From Epiperipatus broadwayi (Eukaryota > Onychophora > Udeonychophora > Euonychophora > Peripatidae), in the NCBI GenBank assembly GCA_028023455.1, contig JAQFVV010000283.1, forward strand, positions 372,001-436,000: a stretch of 64,000 bases of DNA. Direction: 5' to 3'. The position numbers and the translations under genes are program-made. Below are positions 11,990 through 23,761 of the stretch, piece by piece (the first letter of the stretch is position 1; each line of letters starts with the position of its first letter). The notes under the pieces are model-generated. The model did no database searches. It had not been told where the DNA came from and saw nothing but the letters and a program-made list of their open reading frames with translations.

Positions 11990-13482
11990 CTATTTACTTT
12001 AATACCATGGCTCTGGAAAAGAAAATTATCCAGCTATGAAAATTTAGGAAGACAGATGATTGGTTAAGAAGACCAAAGAAAGTTACCTTAGACACTAAAT
12101 AATTTTTGAACAAAAAGTTATGATGATAATCAAAAAACAAATCAAGATCATTGGAATGTGAAAAATGAATTTCCAAGCAAAAGATAGGGGGAAAATTTAC
12201 AAAGAACAATGATCAGTTATGTGAAGAATCTAACAAACAGGAAAAAAAGAATAAAATGGTATAAAAATAAAAGATGATTGTAAGAAAATAAATTTGGGCA
12301 TCAACGGAATGATCAAAGTGAAGAAGAAAGAAGGGAAGACTCTGAAACCATTACCAATATTTCTATAAATTTTGAAAATTCTGTAGAAATTATAGACAAT
12401 TTTAGACAACTTTTTATCAAAAATTGCCTAATACAAGTTACATAATCTGGAAGATATTTTTTACCTCAATATTATAAGTGGCAACTTGAAAGTGTTGAGC
12501 GAATTAATAGAAACTGGATAATTTATTTGGAAAGTCAGATTGCAATTTATTTTATTGCATCCATTTTGAACAAGATAAATTATTGTGATGATTATTTAAA
12601 GGTTCATCAGAAAAGTGTTTCCTGAATAATTGTGACATATAAATATTCAAAGAAAGGTAGAAAATTAGAAAAAATGGAACAAATTAAATAAAAAGATTAT
12701 GCTGCTTACACAATTACAAGAAAAGAAGAGATTCATTGGGATTATGTCCTTGAAGATAATTGTAATTGTACAGTTTGTCTTGTCACCCAAAATTTAGCTT
12801 TTCATGGTTAAATTTTTTGGAAAATGATATTGGAAACTTCCTTCAGTTAATTGAAAAGGTGGCTTAATTTGATTTTTACTTGAAAAATCATGAAGTAAAT
12901 AATTTAGACAAATGGAAAGCAAAGTAAAAGTTACACAGTGAATTATTATCTATTAAGGTGCCACAATTTTTGACAAAAATTAATCGATTATTTAAAAAAA
13001 GCACAGTATTATTCAATCATCGTTGATTTCAGGAGAGACAAAATTCATACAGAGCAGACATTCTTAATTGTAAAAAATCTGAATCAGAAAATTTATACGA
13101 ACTAAGTGAGCATTTCTTAGGATTTTTACCAATTGTGGACTTTAATAAGAGCAGGATTAAGTAACTTAATATTCAAGAAGTTAGAAGAATGTTGATTATT
13201 TATAAAAAAATATAAGAGAATAGGGATTTAATAATGGAGTTAATTCGAAGGCAGTCATTTCTAATAATCTAGAATTCTGCATATTACGCCTAGGACTTTT
13301 TTGTCCCATGATGCTGTTAAATTGATCATTAATGAAGTTACTTTAGCTTCTCAACTATCTAAGAATTATTTGTCTTCAGTAGTTCTGTCAATAGATTGGA
13401 TATTTAAAAATTTTTTTTTAATACTCAAAAATGTTAGTGCAGTTCATTAGTCAAGTAGGATTTACGCTATCAGCTATCAATG
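11990..13482 (+). pseudogene. Fossil DUF4371 (ZMYM1-type) hAT transposase, 5' part
   Basis: Broken frames match this hAT-derived family in order. A KLSSYENLGRQ-like N-terminus is near 12015. An LENDIGNFLQLIEKVA stretch is near 12800-12865. KAQYYSIIVDF..HTEQTFLIVK (about 12995-13070) and SEHFLGFLPI (about 13100-13135) are the DUF4371 core. Stops are frequent. The gene is cut by the ZBED-type hAT starting at 13491. Later parts of the same family appear at 17254-17371 and 25809-26130, so it was once continuous over this region. Confidence 0.65.
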
Positions 13483-13490
13483 CATTAGAT

Positions 13491-15965
13491 CAGAGCTTCT
13501 TCTCAAGACTGGCGCTCATGGCCTTCTTGGGAAATCATGAATCTTGCCAACCAGGAGCTCTGAAAATAAATTTCATATTTTTAAATTAGAAGTAGATAAT
13601 TAGATTTATTTTTATATAGAGATATATTATTTAAATATTAATGTGGAAATTTACACATTTTGCTGTGTAACTTGACTTAATGATCACTCTGTCTATTTTA
13701 TGATTCATATAGATAAGCAACTGTAAACACCAGGGAATATCTATACCAGTGCAGTTTACTAGTATTTTTTTTTGTTTTTTTAGTTTTATCTTTGTAAGAT
13801 CACTGATGCTAATTCACTTGATAAATTCTTCATTATTTAATTTTGAAATGGAATAAGTGATTAACTAAAACTGTATTTGTAGAGGTCACTCGGTCAAAGG
13901 CAGCGAAGACGCCAAAGAATTTGAGTCAGAAGCGACAGGGTCTCATATTTTAACAGAACTTGCAGAACCATCCACATCATTTTCAACACTAGATAGCAAG
14001 AGGCAGAAAGAAACATGAAAAATTTTGTAAATATAATTCTTATTTGAAATACAGATTTGTGCTTTTATATGGTAATCCACGCAAGCCTATGTGTGTAATC
14101 TGTCAGTATAAGGCCTACAAAAATTTACTTGCAGATACTGTACATAATGAATTTAATAGTAAGATGATTACGTTTTTTGAAAGAAAGGTTGAAGAATTAA
14201 AATGGCAAACTAAGCTTTTTTTTAAAGCATATACAAGTGATAAAAAAAAAATGAATAAAAGTTTCTTTTGAAATGGTTATATTAATTGATAAAATAATAA
14301 AAAAAAAATCATGAAGATCTCATTTTGCCAACAACAATAATAATTTTGAAACTATCCAAGGTTCTGAAATATCAAACCCTTTCAAAAAAACTCTTGAGCT
14401 CAATGATACAATTAAAGGAAGAATAGATAATATTGCCAACTATATTATGTCTGTTATCATGAATCAAGCAAAGTACAATATTTGTCATTCAATTTGATGA
14501 GTCATTTGACTCTGTAAATGATCCTAATTTAATGCTTTTTGTCGGATACTTTCATAATTTGAAAATTCATGAAGATCTGCTATTTCATAGAAGAAAGATA
14601 TATCTGAAAAGGAGAAGAACTTTTTTATAGAAAAGGAGATTGAACAGCAAGTGTGCATTGAGGTTTGTATCAATGGAATTGCATGATTTCAGGATTCATA
14701 AAAGCATTTAAAAAGATTTGACTGAATGCAAGACATGGTCTTTGCATTATTTACAATGAAAACTTTAATATTTCAATGTATGGGAGAATCGCTTAGTGAT
14801 GTATTATTAGAAGTTTGCACACTAATTCATTATGTAAAAAATAATGCTACTAATTTAAGACTTACAAATTGTGTGCTATGATATGGACTCCCATTGTACA
14901 CCTCTTTTATACCTTAAAGAAGTAAGATGACTATCGTGGTATAAAGTTAGAAAAAAATTATATTAAAAGATGAATTTCGGTAAAAATCTCACAGCGTCTC
15001 ATTTTGTGGGTCAAAATTGGATATGTTGCTTTCTTACTGGACAATTTTTTTTTCAAAAATGTAAATGAATTGAATCTTTTTTCAGGAAAGGAGGGCAATA
15101 TATTAATCCTAAATGCAAAATTGCAAGCATTTCAAAATAAGCTTTCTATTTGATTAAAAAAAAAATAGGGTTAATAATATGTTTGCTCCTCTCCATGAAT
15201 TTTCCGAAGAAATTAATATTTTATTATCAGTAGAAATTAAAAGAATAATTACCCACATCACACAGATTAAATGAATTTTGTGACAAATATTTTCTCAATT
15301 TAAATGAAAATAAAAATACAACTCGATAAGAATGCCATTTACTCCATCCTTACAATTCAGCAATCTCATGGGGTCATTTCAAGAAGAACTGGTTTGTCTT
15401 GAGAGCAAATTCAACCCTTGAATCAGAATTTTGTAGTAGGGATTTGTCAGAAGTTTGAATCAAACTATAGAAAGAGTATCCTTCAGTGGTAAACACAAGC
15501 TTAAGTATTGCGATTCCATTTGCATCCATATCTCTTTGCAAAACTGCATTTTCATCGCTACTACTAATTAAAAATAAGCATAGATCTTGTTTATCAACCA
15601 AAACAATGGGGAGAAAAGGAAGAATTGTTATTTCAAATATTTCACATGATATTGAATTTTTGAATAATATTCAAACACATCCATTACATTAAATTGTTAT
15701 TAAATCTGTTTTGTTATATTATTTAATTTTTTTCTAATTATTATTAATGAGGTTTGTCATTTCATATTTCATGATCTTTGTAACATTTGTTGTTCTTGAA
15801 GTATTTTATATTATAATGAACATACAAATAAGAAAATTAAGTGAATAAACTATATAAATACAATAAGATTGTATAATAACTGCATTTGCCTCTCTTAAGA
15901 TTTGGGGCTGTGAAATATTTCAGAAAGGGGGCGGGGGCTTATATCAATGAAATGGAGAAGTACTG
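13491..15965 (+). mobile_element. ZBED-type hAT DNA transposon, inactive
   Basis: The left end is CAGAGCTTCTTCTC at 13491 and the right end is the inverted CAGTACTTCTCC ending at 15965. They are flanked by CATTAGAT (13483-13490) and CATTAGAG (15966-15973), a 7/8 matching 8-bp duplication. The interior encodes a broken transposase of the ZBED5/FAM200 kind. It is inserted into the DUF4371-type fossil. Confidence 0.75.
13900..15692 (+). pseudogene. hAT transposase, ZBED5-like (broken)
   Basis: A BED-type zinc-finger region reads KPMCVICQYKA then NSKMITFFERKVEELK (about 14085-14210). The catalytic-domain start reads IQFDESFDSVNDPNLMLF (about 14490-14545). The C-terminal dimerisation domain reads PFASISLCKTAFSSLLLIKN then ISHDIEFLNNIQTHPLH (about 15510-15690). 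Stops and frame changes are spread throughout. Domain order is normal and length is near that of the family. It would have acted in the nucleus on its own 15-20 bp ends. Confidence 0.8.
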
Positions 15966-15973
15966 CATTAGAG

Positions 15974-16719
15974 GAGACAACAAGAATAAAAGTTATGGAA
16001 TGAAATATGAGGCTGAATAATAAGTGCATACAAATTAGTTGGAAGTGTTTTCATTTGGTCTGATATTTGTACAAAAGCAAATATGATATGATATAATGTA
16101 ATGAGCGTGCTAATAGGTCGAAACAAGCTCTTCCGATAAATACCAGAAGAGAAAGCATTTATCGGAAAAGCTTGTTTAGAGCTATTAGAACACTCATTAT
16201 ATTACATTTGTAGTACAAGCTTAAGTTAAGTCACGTGATGTATGACTTGCATTTTCTTACTATTATTATATGATATAATTTATGTTTCTTGAACAATCAA
16301 ACAAATGCTGTTAATAAAGTTTTTTGACATCTCTATGCTCAATATATTGCCAATTCAAAATGATCTTGTATTAGCTGTCCTAGATGTACGTAAGGATTAG
16401 CAGATCTAAAATAAAACACTTTCAAACAAAGGTAAAATCCATTACATCCCTTTGGTCGATTAGTCAAGAAGCAGAAATTTTATAGAATGTTGAGAAAAGG
16501 GTGTATTTAATTATATTAAAAACAATTTTTATATCTAAATGGCACCAGAGTCCTAAGTTGAAGGTTTCGAAGTTGTATGAATACAAGTGAGAAACTTAGA
16601 ACATTGTAAAGATTACCAGCATTCAGGATTTGGAAAGTCTTTGAAAACTGCGATACATGTGAAGAATTAAATATAGAATTTGTATTCCTTCCAATAAAAT
16701 GAAGTTGATCAGATAATGA
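15974..16719. other. Spacer with a small foldback; 3' part of the DUF4371 fossil possible
   Basis: An inverted pair at about 16092-16138 and 16156-16202 forms a roughly 50-bp-arm hairpin. Its motif resembles the outer ends of the foldback at 56163-56714. The minus-strand frame at 16516-16720 abuts the cox1 copy and cannot be matched to cox1 beyond LLTDRNLTTS. Its origin is unknown. Confidence 0.4.
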
Positions 16720-17253
16720 AGTAGTTAAATTTCGATCAGTTAATAACTTTGTAATCGCACCCGCCAATACAGGCAATGATAATAACAATAAAATAACTAA
16801 TCTTCACAGATCAATCAAATAAAGGAACACGTTAAAAAAACATGGCATTAGTTCGTATATTAATAACAGTTGTAATAAAATTTAATGCCTCTAAAATTGA
16901 AGACATACCAGCAATATATAAACAGAAAATTGTTAAATCAACTGATCTTCCACTCATGAATTCAATTTCTAGATAATGGACAATATACTGTTTATCCAGT
17001 TCCAGCCCCTCTTTCAACTATTGAAGATCTTAATAAATAAAAAAAGTGCAGGTAATCGGGGAAATGCTTTATCAGGATCACCTAACATTAAAGGTACCAA
17101 TTAATTTCCAAATCCTCCAATTCCAATTGGCATTACTATAAAAGAAATTGTAACAAAAGCATGAGCTGGCACGATAACATTAAATAATTGATCATCTAAC
17201 AACGTTTTCCATTACCATTCCATTTGAATTAATAAACTTAACGAAATTGAGCC
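16720..17253 (-). pseudogene. cox1: NUMT: nuclear copy of mitochondrial cox1
   Basis: On the minus strand the frames read [70 protein letters not shown] then [19 protein letters not shown]. It ends LLSLPVLAGAITKLLTDRN. These are consecutive helices of animal cytochrome oxidase subunit I. Frameshifts and stops, including a TAA where mitochondrial Trp (TGA) is expected, show it is a nuclear pseudogene. It interrupts the DUF4371-type fossil. Confidence 0.88.
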
Positions 17254-17371
17254 AAAGTAAAAAAAATCAAATAGAGATTTTTAACGTTTTACTGGATATA
17301 ACAAACATTTCTTTGGGCCAGAGATTTAATATTTTTACCAAACATGGTCGTGTATTGGGTTCTTTTGCAAC
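17254..17371 (+). pseudogene. DUF4371-type hAT fossil, middle part
   Basis: The frame reads IEIFNVLLDITNISLGQRF then NIFTKHGRVLGSFATY, which fits the region before the dimerisation domain in DUF4371/ZMYM1-like transposases. It is bounded left by the cox1 NUMT and right by the Gypsy target site at 17372. Reading resumes in the same sense at 25809. Confidence 0.5.
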
Positions 17372-17375
17372 ATAT

Positions 17376-19452
17376 TATATCAATTCCACCCTATTCTGTG
17401 TACATTTACGTTTTTTTAAAATTTTAACTTAGCTGAATTCAAACCTTTATCTTTATCAAACCAATTTTTCTACAGTTATTCGTTCCGAGGGTGAATTTTT
17501 ACAGTGACGCAGGTATTAACTAACTGCTCTTCCTATACGAAGTTTTCCCGAAAATAAATCGAGTCATTCACCCCTTATGCGAAGTTTTCCCGAACTTTGG
17601 GTCATTCAAAGGGGTAAGTGAAGCAACCGACAGCAGAACACATACACATCAGGTAATGAAATCAAACCCTCCCAGCTTTAACTTAACTTTTAATTAGACC
17701 TCTACGTTTATGGACAACGAATATATTTTTTTTGTTCATTGCCAAGCGCCAATCTCGTTATTCAATAAGAATCATAGGGTCTATTAAATATTTATTTGAT
17801 TCAGCCTTTTAATTAGTTGCTCGTCTTAATGCTCAGGGGTGGTAGTGCCATGCGCCGGAGAAGAAACAAAAGGGGAACGAAGTTTCAATTCAATTCTTTC
17901 TATATCTTTCTATTCTCTTTTATTCCCATTAAAGTTTAAACTAAACCTTTTACAATCCTCATATACCTTTCTATCTAATCTGTCTCGCTATAAATTATCG
18001 TTAAATTCACACCAGCACGCACGTGTATAAGATTTTGGAACTCATAAATTCTATAACGTGTATCGCACTAAATCAATAATTTAGCTACAGATCTACTATT
18101 ACTTATTCAAAAAACACAATCAATAAATGGCACACATATACATATAATAAATATTTTTAATGAATTATTATTAAGGAGAAGACAATAAAAAAAAACATTT
18201 AATAATACAGGTATATTACGAAATATTCTTGCAATTAGGTTGGATTAACTTTAAAAATTGAAAATGGCATAATAAGTGTATATTTACCGGTATAGTATAA
18301 TTTGAATAACTGGCGTATGTGTTTCCGAGTGCACTCGCAAAACGATTCCGGGGATCCTACCTAGGCAAATATGGCGTCCATCGCTTCCACTTAACATTTC
18401 ATTCCTTTAGTCCCTCTAAAGTGGCGTATTCAATCTTCTGTTCCTTATTCTTTCGGCTTAATTCCGGAATGGCATACGATCTACACTGGATTCAAATAGC
18501 TTTAGTTATGTAGGGCAGTTGGAGATGTTGATTGTAGAATATATTAACGTGGCATATTAAAATGGCTGGAGTCCGAACACCGACCAAGCACGATGGTGAT
18601 TCTACCCCATGCGATCCATGAGGTCACTTATATATATGTAGTTCAGTTCACACAATTTACTTCTCCAACTTTCTACTTTTCAGCTAATGTAACAGCTTTT
18701 CCAAATTTTCTTCAAATAAAAATTTAGAATATCTGCACTTCTTACACGTAAGACTAGCAGAGCTCAACTGTCCATTTTTTCAAATTAATTAATCAATCCC
18801 AGTTGCCTTTCTCCTGATCGCTGGTATTCCTTTGTTTCAAAAATAGATTTTCTTATAAAAATGTCAAACAAAAGGAAAACCACTTAGCAATCTTGACTTT
18901 TACTTATCTCTCTTTTTCTTTTTAAATTCTTGAACTTTTAATTACAAATCCTTTTGTCAACTTTAACCACACAAAAGAGATCGAAAATAGTTCAATAACT
19001 AATGGCATTCCATGTTCATTTTTCTTAATCAAAATTATTTCTGAAAAATCCATTTAATTAAAACAAACACACACAAAAATATATATATATCCATTCAAGC
19101 AGTTGGATTTTGCTTTCTTTATTTTTCTTTCTTTTTATTGAACAATGCGATCCATTTGGCCAATTCATTCAGGAAGTTTATACTCACAAAAGAAACTTTT
19201 CTTTTACCTGCTTTAAAGTCTTCTAAATTTCTACTTTCTTGTTCTCAACAATAATATTTACCTACATATACGTATGCCACTCATAATATATGCCCACACC
19301 CCTTGTTCCAGCAAATACACGTGCGCTTGGTATGTGCGACTTTTACAAATAATTATATAATACTAATAATATATAAATAAAGAAAAAAAAATTATCTACA
19401 AACTACATTTTCGTTCCTTTTGTAACAGGGTTTGAACCCAGTTCCTGTTACA
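17376..19452 (-). repeat. 3' LTR of Gypsy element 1
   Basis: Direct copy of 23762-25804 with scattered substitutions and indels. Its first dinucleotide is TA instead of TG. Small frames inside it (for example 17839-18030 and 18319-18513) recur in the other LTR and are not genes. Confidence 0.92.
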
Positions 19453-19470
19453 ATGCCCCCCCATTTAAAA
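19453..19470 (-). promoter_or_regulatory. Polypurine tract of Gypsy element 1
   Basis: Minus strand AAATGGGGGGGCAT directly abuts the 3' LTR, the place where plus-strand DNA synthesis is primed. Confidence 0.75.
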
Positions 19471-19622
19471 GACTTCAAAATGAGGTTTATTTCATTTTGA
19501 AGGCTAACAAAGAGAAAAAAAACACCCTAATCCTTTCCTTTATGTACATGTCCTTTCCCTTCCCTTCTGTTCTCCATAAACTTCATTTTATTATTTGCTG
19601 TGGTTTTTGGTGGTTAGAATCC

Positions 19623-22600
19623 TTATGCCGGCTTTAGCGACCTGGCATTATACGTACCCTTGATTCCCTGTCCGGTATCCAGCCAAAAGACATTCCCGCC
19701 TTGACTCCGCACAATAGTGAAAGGGCCTTCATATAGGTTGCAAAACTTTTTACGTATGAACTTTCCAGGATCACTCACCTGAGGAGTCTTTACTAGGACC
19801 CTATCACTACTTTGAAGTAATAACTAGGTTTCAGGATTCTCCTGTACCGATGCTTGCTTTCTCGGATCATCCGTTGGTGGGCCAACATGCGATCAGCCTC
19901 AGGATTTATGGGTTGGTCTTTGGTTCCTGGCAATGTTGTCCTCATCAACCACGGAACGTGCTTCCCTAAATTCAATTGCTCTGGTGCAAACCCTGTGGAC
20001 TCATTTATGGACCAATTGATATAGTTCAATACTTGCAGAAGACACTTAACCCAACCCCGGTGATTATCAGGTGTATACATCCTAAATAACCGTCCCAGCT
20101 CTCGCATTACCCTCTCACACCGGTTGGACTGGGGATTACGAATGGAAGTTAATACATGCTTTATATCCTGTCTACATGTCCACCTCTCCCATTCACCTGA
20201 AGTAAATGGAGTATTGTGGTCCGACAGAATGATTTTCGGCTTTCCCACCAAAGGAAAATGTTTACTTTCGAGGCTTTTAATTGTCTTCTTTTCATTTGCC
20301 TGGGCTACAGGGTTTGCTGCCACAAATTTAGAAAACAGGTCATATACGACCATATATCATTTTCGGTTAAATGGAGGAAGTGGTCCGTAATAGTCTATGG
20401 CCATCACTTCTCGAGGCCCGTCTGGTATCATGGAGGACATGGGTGTGGCATAATTTTGGTTCACTGGCTTGGCCCTCTGGCACACCTCACATTTATTCAG
20501 GATACCAATGAGGTTACTATGCATGCCTGGCCAATAAAACCATTTCCTAATCAGGTGCTCTGTTTTTGGTGTCCCATAATGCCCATATAGTTTGTGCAGG
20601 TGATTAACAACTGCATCCCTCAAGTGTCCTGGGAGGAATGGTCTCCATTCTTCAGGATCACTTTGAATCTTATATTGAAGGACTTTGTCACGTATTTGAT
20701 AATTCTCCAACCTCTTTCCTACCCAACTTACATGGACTGGCTCCCCTGCTTCTAATAGGTCTATCAATGGCACCAGTTTCTCATCACTTCTTTGATGGTG
20801 GGCAAGCTGTTCCAGGTCCTTTTCTATGTCTTCATTTATGGCCAAGTTGATACCTGCTATGTATACATCATCACATATTAAATGTTGAGGCTGGCATCCA
20901 GCAGGATTGCGGCTCAAAATATGAGCTACAATATTCTCTGATCCTTTACAGTAACGCACCACATAATCATATTCCTGGAGAAACAAACTCCATCGTACTA
21001 GTCGGCTGTTAGTCAAATAGCTGTGATTGATGAACTCGAGACGCTTGTGATCGGTGATTACAATCACTTTCGATCCCAACAAGAGTGGTCTGAACTTCTG
21101 AAACGCCCATATAATAGCTAGTGCCTCTTTCTCAGTAGTAGTATAGTTCATTTCAGGGCCTTTCAGTAATCTGCTTATAAAATATAGCACTCCCATTTCA
21201 CCATCATCCTTGACTTGTGATAATGTAGCCCCGATCCCGTACGCACTACTATCGGTCTGCACCAAAAAGGGCTTGTTGAAATCAGAGAATGAGAGCATCA
21301 CTTGTTTTAAAAACCCCTCTTTAATGTCTTCAAATGCCTGGGCCTGTTCCCCAGACCATCTCCAAGGAACATGGTTCCTTAATAATTTCAACAGTGGTTC
21401 TGATTTCTCTGCAAATCGTTCCTGGAAACGATAAAAATTGCAGAGGCCTAAAAAGGAACGTATTTGTTTCCTAGACTGAGGTGTTGGATAATCCCTAATG
21501 GCAAGGACTTTATCGTGATGAGGTTGAATCCCATGAGATCCTACAATGTGACCCAAAAATGTAACTTCTTCCCTACATAGAACACTTTTTTTTAGATTTA
21601 CTTTGATTCCCCTTTTTCGGCATTCATCCAGGAAAAGGTTTATTTCTCTGAGATGATCCTCTACAGTGGATGAGGCTATCAGGACATCATCCACATACAT
21701 GGTTACCAGATCTTTGACTTCTGGAGATAACACATGATCCAGGCATCTTAATAACCCAGCCCCACTGTTTATGAGACCAAAAGGCATCTTATTGAATTGG
21801 TAGGAGTAGCCTTCAAATCTGAAAGCAGTATACTAACGATCTTCAGGGTGTAGCGATATCTGCCAGTAGCTGGCCGTCAGGTCAAATGTGAAGATTTTCT
21901 TTCCATGAAACTTTCCCAGCAATTCCTGCATTGGTGGAGGGATGTTGCAATTGGGTATAGTTATTTTATTTAATTGTCTGGCATCCAGGCATGACCGAAA
22001 ATTTCCATCTTTTTTTTTTACCACCACAAGAGGGTTGCAATAGGGTGATGAACATTTCGACACTATTCCCCACTCCATCATCTGATCAAGTTGCTTCTTT
22101 ACCTCTTCTTTGTATTGATGTGGTATATGGTAAGACCTGGATTGGAAAGGTTGGTCCCGGCTTAATCGAATTCTCTGTTCGAACCCATGGATTGTACCAG
22201 GTACATCCAAAAAAACCTGACAATGCCTCATCAATATTTCTTCCAACTCAAACTTCTTCACTATTTTGGTTTCCTTGACCTTTTCTCTAATGGTGTTTCC
22301 TATAGGGTCTTCCCCCATTTTGAGTACTCCGATAGAGCCGTACTGTACATTGGTTCCGAATTCCAGTTCTTCGTTTTCATATAATAGCAGTCCTTTCTTG
22401 TAATTGAGGCTACACTTATGTCTGTGCAAGAAATCCGATCCCAATAATGCCTCATGTATCAGTTCTTTCATAACCAAAAAGGTGTGTGAAATGACTTTCT
22501 CGTTGATCTTCATCTCGGCCCATACCTGTCGGGGCTCTACTTTCACCTTGTGATTATTTGCCATAGTGACATGGGTTTCTTTTAATGGAAGGACTTGGAT

Positions 22601-22876
22601 CCCCGGCTGTTCTCTTAAGATTTGTTGGTACAGCCTCTCTGATAGTACAGAAACCTGGCTCCCTGAATCTATGAGTGTTGCCACTTTAATATTCCCAAAT
22701 GTGATCATAATTTTGGGGCATGTTTGAGGGGCATATTCTGGAACTCTATCCTCCCATGAACATATGAGGTTCCCTATTTGTCCTCCCTTTTCTGCATAGT
22801 TCGACTCTGCTCCATTTCTTTTGTCATCTTTTGGTTTTATTTTCCTCTTCCTTATGATACCGCTTCTGCCTTTCAC
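19623..22876 (-). pseudogene. pol: Gypsy 1 pol: protease, RT, RNase H, integrase
   Basis: The protease motif LIDSGSQ is at residues 68-74. RT includes KKDGNFRSCLDARQLNK, LTASYWQI, MPFGLINS and the catalytic YVDD, followed by the FLGLCNFYR thumb. RNase H has QTDSSAYGIGA, EKEALAI and TDHKRLEF. Integrase has an HHCC finger ending CEVCQRAKP and a core with AIDYYGP, ILSDHNTPF and the CERVMREL glutamate. In-frame stops lie at 21833-21835 (just after the SYWQI block) and 20357-20359 (integrase start). A frameshift near 19800-19830 moves the C-terminal tail into another frame, which ends at 19623. Otherwise complete. Confidence 0.9.
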
Positions 22877-23405
22877 CTACATCTCTCGCTTCCTTATCTT
22901 CGGGACCCTGCCAATAACTGCTTACCTCAAACATACCCAACACCTTATCTATCTCCTTAGCTGATTTATCGCCTCTTCCCAATATGCACTTCATTGTTAA
23001 GCCAATGTTTCGGCATACTATCCCTATCTGTCTCTCTGACATCTTGCATGCTTCTAAGCTTCTCAACAGTGCCACCTGCTGTCTAAAGAATTGTACGCAG
23101 TTTTCAGTGCCATGCTCTTGATATTTTTGCCCCATCACCTGCCATTTTATTCTTTCTTGTTGGTCTTCTGACCAAAAGGTCGCCTCTAACATTTCTCTGT
23201 ACTTTCTGAAGCTCTCGGGATGAACAGCTAGTGAGTTCCACCACGTAAGGGCGTGTTCTTCTAGGTGGTTGTAAGCTATGATTACCTTCCCCTTTTCTGG
23301 TATATTATTTATTCTAAAATATCTTTGTAAGCTTCCCACATGTCTTACCGGCGTTTCCCCCACTTTGCCCTCGAATATTTCGATTTTTACCAGTTCTACT
23401 GCCAT
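22824..23405 (-). CDS. gag: Gypsy 1 gag
   Basis: A 193-residue frame that forms the particle coat. Its middle, including ALTWWNSLAVHPESF..EATFWSEDQQERIKWQVM and VQFFRQQVALLRS, follows the retrotransposon gag domain. The C-terminus is lysine- and glutamate-rich and no CCHC knuckle is seen. It overlaps the pol frame by 53 nt. Pol lies in the +1 frame relative to gag, so a shift would be needed for a fusion protein. It is the one intact frame of this element. Confidence 0.8.
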   Translation of the reverse strand: MAVELVKIEIFEGKVGETPVRHVGSLQRYFRINNIPEKGKVIIAYNHLEEHALTWWNSLAVHPESFRKYREMLEATFWSEDQQERIKWQVMGQKYQEHGTENCVQFFRQQVALLRSLEACKMSERQIGIVCRNIGLTMKCILGRGDKSAKEIDKVLGMFEVSSYWQGPEDKEARDVGERQKRYHKEEENKTKR

Positions 23406-23742
23406 GATTTTGATTTTATATTATTTTTGTTTAGTGAGATTAACAATACGTGCCGGGTTCAATGTCCCAGCCCCCAACCATTTCTCCATGTAGTATTTAT
23501 TATTTTTCCTCTTTTTGTTTTTGCCCTATTTGTCTATTTACCATTAAATTCCATTATTATTTTTCTCTTCCCAGAAAAAAAATATTTATCTAAACAGCAT
23601 TCATTTTTACACTTAAAAAAAAACAACAACTATATTTCCTCTCTTTCTTTTTTTTTTTTAAAAAAATTTTTCTCCCTTTGATTTATGCGCCCTCTATATC
23701 CTTCAGCTGCATTCATCTTATCGATCTCCGTTCTTCAAAAGC

Positions 23743-23760
23743 CCCGTCGTTGAGCATCCA
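23743..23760 (-). promoter_or_regulatory. Primer-binding site of Gypsy element 1
   Basis: TGGATGCTCAACGACGGG starts one base inside the 5' LTR on the minus strand. A TGG start is usual, as it pairs with a tRNA CCA end. The tRNA was not identified. Confidence 0.55.
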
Positions 23761-23761
23761 T

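Noticed and set aside
17839-18513. Small open frames in the Gypsy 1 LTR
   Set aside because: They recur in the other LTR at the same positions and have no domain; they are by-products of the repeat.
20124-22384. Plus-strand open frames across the Gypsy 1 pol region
   Set aside because: They are shadows of the minus-strand pol gene, whose motifs are unmistakable.
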